From assembly GCA_038065125.1 (NCBI GenBank), contig JBBTRP010000014.1:1-15085 (forward strand): a stretch of DNA of 15,085 bases, given 5' to 3'. Positions within the stretch are counted from its first letter, which is position 1. Each line of letters begins with the position of its first letter. The stretch comes from JBBTRP01 sp038065125. GTDB taxonomy: Bacteria > Patescibacteriota > Patescibacteriia > JACQRZ01. The notes below the pieces were generated by a model. That model worked only from the letters and a program-made list of their open reading frames with translations. It was not told where the DNA came from and ran no database searches. A program made the translations under genes and the position numbers. Below, piece by piece: positions 1 to 6,429 of this stretch.

Positions 1-2
1 GG

Positions 3-695
3 AACGCCCGTATTTGAACAATAAAAAGCCGCATCTACCGTCCTTATAACCGAGCCGCTTCCCAGGCCAGGCTTTATCTCGTCTTTGCATTTGTCGAGGG
101 TCATTGGAGACGCGTGTTTAATTTTTGAGGCAACCGGCGTTCCGCCTCCTGCGCCAAGATATTGCGTTACCGCGTAACAGCATACTCCTGGCGGAGTAGG
201 GGGTTGCGGCACTTGCATCTGTTTTCCGCTAATTCCAAAAGGGGTTATATTTCCTAATTCCTTGAGTTTTGGGTTGATGGTGTAGAGGAGTGTATACGAC
301 CCGAGCGCGAGGACAAGTCCGGTGAGGGCGTTTGCAATGATGGTCCGCGCCTGCCCGAGCCGTCCGGTGTTCCCGCCCGCGGTGAGCCACATAAATCCTC
401 CCCAGGCGATCATGGCGGTTGCAAAGATTGCGGCAGCGCGCACAAGCCACTCGTAGACGATTTTGATGTACTGAGCAAGCGCGCCGCAGGAGAGAACACT
501 CCCGCTCCCGGTGCAGCCTTTGAGGGACGTGACTCGAACTCCCGACGAGTCATACACGGGAATTTGCAGCGGAATGTCGGGCGTTTGCGCGTAGACGAGT
601 TGCGCGAACAAACCAGCATAGACAAGTATGAAACTTGCGACGAGTCCGATACGCCATTGTCTGGGGGCGGTAAGAGAGAAGGAATGACGTGTCAT
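3..695 (-). CDS. TrbC/VirB2-like pilin membrane protein, copy 2 (3' end beyond window)
   Basis: The frame is open from an ATG at 695-693 down to the window edge, giving 231 residues with no stop. Residues 1-36 look like a signal peptide: basic start, hydrophobic stretch about 16-34, and an AxA-type end (VYA then Q). Two hydrophobic helices follow (about 80-102 and 118-141) joined by a short loop with WGGFMWLTAGG and GRLGQARTI. This is the TrbC/VirB2 pilin arrangement of type IV secretion systems. After the helices comes a Pro-rich linker, a PGVCCY motif (170-174) and a Cys-containing tail. The gene starts 22 bases after its upstream paralogue, with which it shares the two helices nearly residue for residue. 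No Shine-Dalgarno site is visible. The family is inferred from topology and the WGG...W.TA signature. Whether it is a pilus subunit or a VirB2-like channel protein is unknown. Confidence 0.75.
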   Translation of the reverse strand, partial: MTRHSFSLTAPRQWRIGLVASFILVYAGLFAQLVYAQTPDIPLQIPVYDSSGVRVTSLKGCTGSGSVLSCGALAQYIKIVYEWLVRAAAIFATAMIAWGGFMWLTAGGNTGRLGQARTIIANALTGLVLALGSYTLLYTINPKLKELGNITPFGISGKQMQVPQPPTPPGVCCYAVTQYLGAGGGTPVASKIKHASPMTLDKCKDEIKPGLGSGSVIRTVDAAFYCSNTGV

Positions 696-717
696 TTAAA
701 AGAAGTCTGTGAGTTTT

Positions 718-1470
718 TTATGGAAGCGGCGTCTTGGTGGTGCAGTGGGGTGACGGATCGGTGTCATGCGATCCAGTAATATTTTTCCAGCACAATGATA
801 TTCTCGAGATAGATGGCCGAACGCCTTGCTTCGAACAATAGAAAGCGTCACTTCCTGTCACGACCCCGGTTCTTCTTTTTTCCTTAACCTCCACTTTGCA
901 CTCATCAAGGCTAATATCATGGGCTTTTTTCGTATAGACCGGCGCGGGAAGAATCGCTCCATTTGGTGCAGTTATCGTAACTTCCGCATAGCAGCATACT
1001 CCCGGTTGCGGCGGCGCTTCAATATACCGCCCGGTAATCTTGGTTGGATTGACGGCACTGAGATCCTTTATTTTTGGATTAATCGTATACAGGATCGTGT
1101 AGGATCCCAGCGCGAGTACGAGACCGATGATGGCGTTGGTGATGATTTTTTGCCCTTCGCCGACGCGGCCCTTCTCGCCGGCAGCGGTCATCCACAAAAA
1201 CCCTCCCCACGCGATCATCACAACGGCAAAAAACGCCGCGGCGCGCACCAGGAAAACGTATACGCCCTTCACATACAGTGCGATCGCCTCGCCGGACGTA
1301 ATATCGGCGGTGGAGATTGATACGGTCGGAAGTTTGACGTTGAGTTCGAAGTCAATGAGACTCGAGGACTGGATCGGATTTGTTGCCGCAAACACAAAAA
1401 AAGGCGCTGCCGCCGCGAGTGAGCAGCTCACCAGAAGCGCAAGCGCCCAGAATTTTGAGCGCATACGCAT
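718..1470 (-). CDS. TrbC/VirB2-like pilin membrane protein, copy 1
   Basis: This is a 250-residue protein. The frame extends to an ATG at 1527, but the ATG at 1470 is preferred: it lies one base after the stop of the upstream gene and puts a signal peptide (about 5-29, ending VFAA) at the N-terminus. Two hydrophobic helices (about 66-94 and 108-131) flank WGGFLWMTAAGEKGR, as in TrbC/VirB2 pilins of type IV secretion. A Pro-rich linker, a PGVCCY motif (156-161) and a domain of about 85 residues with scattered Cys (191, 212, 227, 243) follow. It is clearly paralogous to the next gene downstream; the Cys-rich tail is conserved but more diverged. Canonical VirB2 is much shorter, so the C-terminal domain is an added, probably exported, part. 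Stop is TAA. Confidence 0.8.
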   Translation of the reverse strand: MRMRSKFWALALLVSCSLAAAAPFFVFAATNPIQSSSLIDFELNVKLPTVSISTADITSGEAIALYVKGVYVFLVRAAAFFAVVMIAWGGFLWMTAAGEKGRVGEGQKIITNAIIGLVLALGSYTILYTINPKIKDLSAVNPTKITGRYIEAPPQPGVCCYAEVTITAPNGAILPAPVYTKKAHDISLDECKVEVKEKRRTGVVTGSDAFYCSKQGVRPSISRISLCWKNITGSHDTDPSPHCTTKTPLP

Positions 1471-1471
1471 A

Positions 1472-2572
1472 TTAGAGGTCGATTTTGAACAAATTTCCTT
1501 CGAATTTGTCGACGAAGTACAGGACATCCTGGTCTTTGGAAACGACTAGGGTTTGGATGGTGTGTTTTTCTGCCGGCATGGCGATCCGTTGCCGGTAGCC
1601 GGTCGTCAAGTCGATTCGATAGATATGGTCCTCCTCAACGTCGCCGTAGGAGGGAAGAAGTCCCGCTCCGTCTTTGAGTGTGACCGGGACTGCGCAGTAG
1701 ACAGTTTCGTTGTCGGCAAACGCGCACTTGTGCGCCCAGGTGTTGAGCTTCAAGCGCCGACGGTTGTCGCCAATCTCATCCCCGAGCGCGTTCACGATCC
1801 AGAGCTCGGGCAGGTATCGGCCAGAGCTTGAGTACACGCTGTGTAAAAGCTTGTCGCCCTGCGGCGACCACGTGAACTCAAGGCCGCGTCCTGCAACCAC
1901 GGCCGCCTTAAAGTTTTCGCCGTTGAGACCCAGAAAAAAGAGTTTCTGCCGATCACCGTCGATGCCCTCGCGGAAGAAACCCGCCACCTGTCCGGACGGA
2001 GACCAGGAGGGGATGAAGAATCCGGCTTTTTTGAGGAGCGGTTCGAGGACGCGTGCGTTGGACCCGTCCGCGTCGGCAACCGCAAACCAGCGGTTATCCG
2101 GATCCTCGCCGATGATTTTCATTGAAATTTTCGTGCCGTCCGGCGAAAAGCTCGGCTCGGTCCAGTGGGAGGGGATTGAGATCTGTTTTTTTTCTTCAAA
2201 ATTGTAGACGATGTTTGACCCGTCCGGAAATTCGATGAACGCCTTGTCCGTCTGGGGTGCCCAGGTTATTTTTTGCGCGCCGGTAAAGGTCTGATCGGTC
2301 ATCTTCGTCGGAACACCGTCCGGCGTAATGCGGTAAAAGGTGCCGGTGTACTCGTCGAACGTGACGACGCTTGTGCCATCCCCGCCAAGCTGAGCCGCTC
2401 TATTACTGTCTTGTTGGATTTCCACAGTCTCAACTGGGCCTCCTTGCGCTTCTTGCGCGGTTTTGGGGAGTTCTTCGCGAAGGATCACTGCCGGGGGTGT
2501 TGAAGGAATCGCCGGCGGACGGGGGGTTACTTCATATTCGCCCGCAGTTGGAAGTCCGGAAATCGGAGGAGG
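1472..2572 (-). CDS. TolB/WD40-like beta-propeller protein (5' end lost in gap 1)
   Basis: These are the C-terminal 366 residues, entering from the assembly gap and ending at TAA 1472-1474. A Pro-rich stretch of about 40 residues leads into a beta-propeller. Repeated blade signatures are visible: ITWAPQTDKAFIEF, PSFSPDGTKISMK, PSWSPSGQVAGFF and FTWSPQGDKLLHS, followed by PELWIVNALGDEIG and HIYRIDLTTG. The [WF]SP.G pattern is typical of TolB/PD40 propellers, which bind proteins rather than catalyse. The missing N-terminus probably held a membrane anchor, since such propellers are usually tethered outside the membrane. The frame is in register with the acidic membrane protein across the gap, but 100 N is a placeholder and one chance in three gives register. 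I suspect two separate genes. It lies one base upstream of the VirB2-like gene, which suggests shared transcription and perhaps a shared envelope complex. Confidence 0.8.
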   Translation of the reverse strand, partial: PPPISGLPTAGEYEVTPRPPAIPSTPPAVILREELPKTAQEAQGGPVETVEIQQDSNRAAQLGGDGTSVVTFDEYTGTFYRITPDGVPTKMTDQTFTGAQKITWAPQTDKAFIEFPDGSNIVYNFEEKKQISIPSHWTEPSFSPDGTKISMKIIGEDPDNRWFAVADADGSNARVLEPLLKKAGFFIPSWSPSGQVAGFFREGIDGDRQKLFFLGLNGENFKAAVVAGRGLEFTWSPQGDKLLHSVYSSSGRYLPELWIVNALGDEIGDNRRRLKLNTWAHKCAFADNETVYCAVPVTLKDGAGLLPSYGDVEEDHIYRIDLTTGYRQRIAMPAEKHTIQTLVVSKDQDVLYFVDKFEGNLFKIDL

Positions 2573-2672
2573 NNNNNNNNNNNNNNNNNNNNNNNNNNNN
2601 NNNNNNNNNNNNNNNNNNNNNNNNNNNNNNNNNNNNNNNNNNNNNNNNNNNNNNNNNNNNNNNNNNNNNNNN
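2573..2672. other. Assembly gap 1 (100 N)
   Basis: This is a run of exactly 100 N, the conventional placeholder for a scaffold gap of unknown size. It falls between a transmembrane helix (VTALTIFLIALLAVLLVIV side) and a Pro-rich segment (PPPISG side) on the minus strand. The true number of bases, and whether a stop and a start lie inside, cannot be known from the window. Confidence 0.98.
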
Positions 2673-3616
2673 ATGACAATCACAAGAAGCACGGCGAGTA
2701 AGGCAATAAGAAAAATGGTGAGGGCGGTCACGCCAACCGTAAAAAAAGTGTTCCGCTGTGACTTGTCTCCGGGCACATCGAACTCTTCGCCCGGCTCGCA
2801 CACCCCGGGCGGATGGAAGCAAAAGACCGAGAGATAATATGCAGTGATGGCAATGAGCGTGAGTCCGAAACTCGCGATCACCGACCGCCAGCAGGTGAGC
2901 AGGAACTCTTTGGACCCCATAAAGGCCGGGTTGAGCTTTTTTTCAAGCGCCTCCGTTGCAGAGGAAGCGGCCTTTTTTTCCGCCTCTTGTTTTGCCCGCG
3001 CCTGCCGCTGTTTTTGGAGCCGCCGCTGATTTTCATGGCCTTGCTGACCCTCTTCTCCGGATTCACTTCCTCCCCCTTGAGGCCGTCCGCGAGCTGCGCC
3101 CTCCTGTTCCTCGCGACCTTTCTTTTTCTCGCGCTCTTCTTGCGTCCCGGCGCCTCCGTCCGTTTGCTCGCCTTGTCCCTCACCGTGCCCGCCGTCCCGT
3201 GATCCATCCTGCTCTCCCGATCCGCCCTCTTCCCCGGCCTCTTCCGGATTTTCTCCTTCCCATGGGCGCTCGGCAGAGAGTTGGGACGTGCCGGTGTCTT
3301 CTTTTACCGTGTCGTCTTGGGGAGGAGTCGCCGCCTCTTCTCCTTCTTTTTTGTGGGAAGGTGTTTTTGGCGCCTCCTCTTCTTCCTCGGGAAGCGGCGC
3401 GGGCTCGTCAAAGTCGCTCGCTTCAGTCGGCGGCGTTTGCGATGGCTTTTTTTGTCCCGCGTTGCCGCTTTGCGGTACGGGCGCGTGCGCCAAAGCCTCC
3501 CGGTCGGACGATCCGGGAGATTGGGGGGTAATCGTAATTATTGCGCCGTCTATCTGGTACCGACGTGGTTGTTGTCGGCGGACCGATTGCGGGGCACGGG
3601 GAGCAGGTTGGGCCAT
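2673..3616 (-). CDS. Acidic low-complexity N-terminal membrane protein (3' end in gap 1)
   Basis: The first 314 residues are visible before the gap; the ATG at 3616-3614 lies 29 bases after the clpC stop. Residues 1-60 are Pro/Gln/Arg-rich. Residues 65-190 are highly charged and Gly/Glu-rich (runs such as PLPEEEEEAP and GGSGEQDGSRDGG), and about 195-228 is a Lys/Arg/Ala helix. A hydrophobic helix follows (about 245-268, SFGLTLIAITAYYLSVF), then a CEPGEEF motif and a second helix (291-314) running into the gap. The long N-terminus is probably cytoplasmic and disordered. The helix plus C.xGEE segment resembles membrane proteins I associate with Patescibacteria secretion-type clusters, but I cannot assign a function. 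It may be fused to the downstream propeller, or the two may be separate genes. Confidence 0.7.
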
Positions 3617-3645
3617 AGATGGGGATATGGCGCGCTACCTTTTAA

Positions 3646-6087
3646 TTAGCGAAGCGCAAAGTGGAGAGACCCGTTGCGGAGCGACACTCGAAGCGACGAG
3701 GGCGAGTCGCCGTTTTCCAGTAGCCGCTCTGCGATGGGGTGCTCAATTTCTTGTTCTAGGACGTGACGGAGTTTTCGTGCGCCTTGCGCATGATCGTGCG
3801 ACCGGTCCGCAAGAAATTCGAAAACGGTTGGAGAGACCTTCATCTCAAGTCCTCGGCTTATTTTCAGACGAGAGGCGAGATCCTCAAGGTGCTGTGCGGC
3901 GATGGCGGCAAGATCTTGGGTCCGCAGATGCGCGAAAGAAATGATCTTATCGATGCGGTTGAGGAGCTCCTGATTGCAGAACTCTTTCAGTTCGCTTGAG
4001 ACGGCATCGATATTTTGTTCAGGCTTGGCGTCTCCATCGGCAAATCCCAGTCCCCCCGATGCGAACTGTTTCGCGCCGAGGTTTGACGTGAGAATGACGA
4101 CAGTGTTTGAAAAATCAACTTTTTTTCCGGCCGCATCCGAGAGCGCCCCTTCGTCAAGAATTTGCAGGAGCAGCGTGAGTACTCGGGGGTGCGCCTTCTC
4201 AATCTCGTCAAAGACAATGAGCGTGTAGGGTTTTTGTCGGATCGCTTCGGTGAGCTTGCCGCCTTCTTTGTAGCCGATGTAGCCTGACGGCGCGCCGATC
4301 AAGCGAGAGACGGTGAAGCTTTCGGAGAACTCAGACATGTCGAGCTTCAGAAACCCCCGTGGACCGAAGAGTTCCCGCGCAAGAGTCTTTGCGGTTTCTG
4401 TTTTTCCCACGCCGCTAGGGCCGACAAAGAGAAATGACGCGAGGGGGCGTCCCGCGGGAAGAAAACCGGCTTTTGCGCGGCGGATAAAACGGGCAATTTC
4501 TTTTTTTGCGTGTTCCTGCCCGACGATTTTTTTTGACAGTTCATCTTCAAGCCGCAAGAGCTGTTCGCGCTCATTCGCGGTTAGCTGTTCGAGCGGGATG
4601 CCGGTGGAGCCAGCAAGTATTGCTGCGATCATTTCAGCCGTGACCGAGACGCGTGCCGTGGCACTCAAACCTTTCAGGGCCTCCTTTGTTTGGAGCTCTT
4701 CTTCATGAAGTTTTTGGGCGCGCGCAAGATCCTGCTCCTGATACAGCGCGTACTCTTTCTGCGCGCTGATAACCTCGAGTTGTCGTTGGAGCGTCGCGAT
4801 ATCGGCAAGCGTCCCTCCGATCGGCGAGTCGAGCTTTGTTTTTGCCGCCGCCTCATCCAACAGGTCGATCGCTTTGTCCGGAAGGTTTTTTTCCGGGATG
4901 TATCGGTCGCTCAAACGCACCGCCGCCTCGATCGCCTCATCGGTGATGTCAACATCGTGATGGCGTTCGTAGTTGGCGCGGATTCCCTGCAAAATTCTTA
5001 TGGAGTCTTCGCGCGACGGCGGGTCCAGCTGGATCGGCTGGAATCTCCGCTCCAGCGCCGCGTCATCTTCGATGTAGCGCTTGTACTCCTGGAAGGTGGT
5101 AGCGCCGATGCAGCGTAGTTCGCCGCGGGCAAGGGCGGGCTTGAGGATATTTGCAATGTCCAGCGAGCCGTTAGCAGATCCCGCGCCCACCAGCGTGTGA
5201 ATCTCGTCGACAAACAAGATGACCGATGGATCTGCGTGTACATCGTCCAGGACCTGCTTGAATCGCATCTCAAGCTCTCCGCGAAACGCGCTTCCGGCAA
5301 CCATCGCCGTCAGGTTCAGGGAAAAGATTTTTTTCCCCTTCAGGGCGTCGGGGACATCTCCCGCAACGATTTTTTTTGCAAGGCCTTCCACCAGCGCGGT
5401 TTTACCCACACCCGGCTCGCCCAGGAGTACCGGATTGTTCTTTGTTCGCCGCAGGAGTATCCGCATGAGTCGTTCAAGTTCGGACTCGCGGCCGATGAGC
5501 GGGTCGCAAGTTTTGGCGATATCAGGGGACGTGAGGTGCGTGCTGAAAAATTCCAGCGCGGAGATGCGTTTTGCCTTTTGAGAGGTTTTTGGCTGTTCCC
5601 CCTCATGATGGTGGTGATGCGTGTGATCTTCGGTTGGCGGCGGGGGAGTGAGAGTCTCGAGCATGTCAAGGATCTTTGACGAACTTTGCAAAATCAGATC
5701 AAGCTGATTTTTGAGCGTCCTGCTGTCAAGATTATTGCTCTGGACTATCGTCTCGATCTTTTGGTTCCCGCTCTCCAGAATACTCATGAAGAGATGCTCG
5801 GTGCCGATGTAGGAGTGGTTGTACGCATTGGCTATCGCGGCGGCGTTCACGAGAATGCGCCGGCTCATGGGAGAGAGGACCACTGCCGTCGGAACCTTTG
5901 CGGCGGCGGACTTTCTTTTTTTGGGGGAGAAGATTTCGACAGAAATGCCAAACTCCGCCTGGTTGGTGATCCCAAAGAAGAGGTGTACCGGGTCGATTTT
6001 TGATTTGCCTTGGGACGCGGCAAGCTGCGCCGCTTGCGCGAGTACGCGCCGGAGATTCTGGGTTGAGTTTTGCAGGAGATGATTCAT
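3646..6087 (-). CDS. clpC: ClpC-type AAA+ unfoldase (ATP-dependent Clp protease ATP-binding subunit)
   Basis: The 813-residue product is a HSP100 unfoldase that threads substrates into a protease using ATP. Order: Clp N-domain (about 1-145); a linker with a His tract (H155, H157-161); AAA1 with Walker A GEPGVGKT (223-230), Walker B ILFVDE (290-295) and Arg finger region ERRF (346-349); a short ClpC-style middle coil (about 428-472), much shorter than ClpB's; AAA2 with GPSGVGKT (556-563) and LIVFDEIE (623-630); C-terminal small domain. The tripeptide LGF (680-682) sits where ClpC/ClpA carry the ClpP-docking loop, so a ClpP partner is expected elsewhere. The AAA1 pore loop reads AFRG instead of KYRG. 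The frame extends nine codons upstream to 6114, but the ATG at 6087 starts the N-domain and sits 6 bases after a TATAGA box. Stop is TAA. Confidence 0.95.
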   Translation of the reverse strand: MNHLLQNSTQNLRRVLAQAAQLAASQGKSKIDPVHLFFGITNQAEFGISVEIFSPKKRKSAAAKVPTAVVLSPMSRRILVNAAAIANAYNHSYIGTEHLFMSILESGNQKIETIVQSNNLDSRTLKNQLDLILQSSSKILDMLETLTPPPPTEDHTHHHHHEGEQPKTSQKAKRISALEFFSTHLTSPDIAKTCDPLIGRESELERLMRILLRRTKNNPVLLGEPGVGKTALVEGLAKKIVAGDVPDALKGKKIFSLNLTAMVAGSAFRGELEMRFKQVLDDVHADPSVILFVDEIHTLVGAGSANGSLDIANILKPALARGELRCIGATTFQEYKRYIEDDAALERRFQPIQLDPPSREDSIRILQGIRANYERHHDVDITDEAIEAAVRLSDRYIPEKNLPDKAIDLLDEAAAKTKLDSPIGGTLADIATLQRQLEVISAQKEYALYQEQDLARAQKLHEEELQTKEALKGLSATARVSVTAEMIAAILAGSTGIPLEQLTANEREQLLRLEDELSKKIVGQEHAKKEIARFIRRAKAGFLPAGRPLASFLFVGPSGVGKTETAKTLARELFGPRGFLKLDMSEFSESFTVSRLIGAPSGYIGYKEGGKLTEAIRQKPYTLIVFDEIEKAHPRVLTLLLQILDEGALSDAAGKKVDFSNTVVILTSNLGAKQFASGGLGFADGDAKPEQNIDAVSSELKEFCNQELLNRIDKIISFAHLRTQDLAAIAAQHLEDLASRLKISRGLEMKVSPTVFEFLADRSHDHAQGARKLRHVLEQEIEHPIAERLLENGDSPSSLRVSLRNGSLHFALR

Positions 6088-6093
6088 AAGCAA

Positions 6094-6099
6094 TCTATA
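6094..6099 (-). promoter_or_regulatory. Candidate -10 box of a leaderless clpC promoter
   Basis: On the minus strand TATAGA is followed by 6 bases (TTGCTT) and then the ATG at 6087. A -10 box at this distance would start the transcript at or next to the A of the start codon. No -35 box and no Shine-Dalgarno site is evident. Confidence 0.5.
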
Positions 6100-6125
6100 C
6101 ACTCGTCGTTCCAATGCGAGTAGTA

Positions 6126-6131
6126 TATAAT
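6126..6131 (+). promoter_or_regulatory. Candidate -10 box (TATAAT) of the secreted GW protein gene
   Basis: A perfect TATAAT overlaps the upstream in-frame ATG at 6130, which argues against that ATG as the start and for the one at 6166. Transcription would begin near 6138, giving a leader of about 28 bases. It faces away from the clpC promoter, so 6088-6165 is a divergent promoter region. No convincing -35 is seen. Confidence 0.5.
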
Positions 6132-6165
6132 GGAAGAAAGCCTCTCGTCAACCTGCTTTCACTCT

Positions 6166-6429
6166 ATGATTTCAAATTTTTTTGGATCACGTGCCGTTAT
6201 TGGGTTTTGCGTGCTCGGTATCCTTGCGGCAAGCGTATTCATCGCGCCCGCGGTGACCGAAGCCGTGCCGAAAAAAATCGGTGGCTGGGCGTGGAATCCG
6301 ATTGTCGGGTGGATTCGTCAGCAGGATGCGATTCGGGACACGACAACGAACGCGAAAAAAGGCTCATTTGGCGTGACGAAAGCGGACGACGGCTCTCTTA
6401 CGGGCTGGTCGTGGTCACCCAAATTCTGA
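6166..6429 (+). CDS. Secreted GW-motif surface protein, N-terminal part (ends at in-frame TGA)
   Basis: 87 residues lie before the TGA at 6427. Residues 1-33 are a signal peptide (ISNFFGSRAVIGFCVLGIL, ending in an alanine-rich VTEA). The mature part carries two W-x-W-x4-G-W motifs: WAWNPIVGW (41-49) and WSWSPKF followed by the stop and then W. The same frame continues after the TGA with WICWGATC and on without a stop to 8316, so this is the front of one longer gene of 717 codons. The start at 6130 is rejected because it overlaps a TATAAT box and would put 12 residues before the signal peptide. If the TGA is a true stop, the exported fragment is too short to hold the conserved C-terminal domain. 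A sequencing error, a nonsense mutation or readthrough are all possible. Confidence 0.7.
   Translation: MISNFFGSRAVIGFCVLGILAASVFIAPAVTEAVPKKIGGWAWNPIVGWIRQQDAIRDTTTNAKKGSFGVTKADDGSLTGWSWSPKF
6427..6429 (+). other. In-frame TGA at a predicted glycine position
   Basis: The codon is residue 88 of the reconstructed frame. Aligning the internal repeats, WAWNPIVGWI and WSWSPKF-TGA-WI, puts the TGA opposite G48. GGA to TGA is a single change. The rest of the gene is open for 628 more codons. Confidence 0.85.

Noticed and set aside
1471..1527. Upstream start (1527) for the first VirB2-like gene
   Set aside because: It would overlap the end of the propeller gene and put 19 polar residues before the signal peptide; the ATG at 1470 fits both.
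2956..3944. Long plus-strand open frames opposite the acidic membrane protein
   Set aside because: They are Arg/Leu/Pro-rich complements of Glu/Gly-rich coding sequence, with no domain features.
6130..6165. Start at 6130 for the secreted protein
   Set aside because: The ATG overlaps TATAAT and adds 12 residues before the signal peptide.
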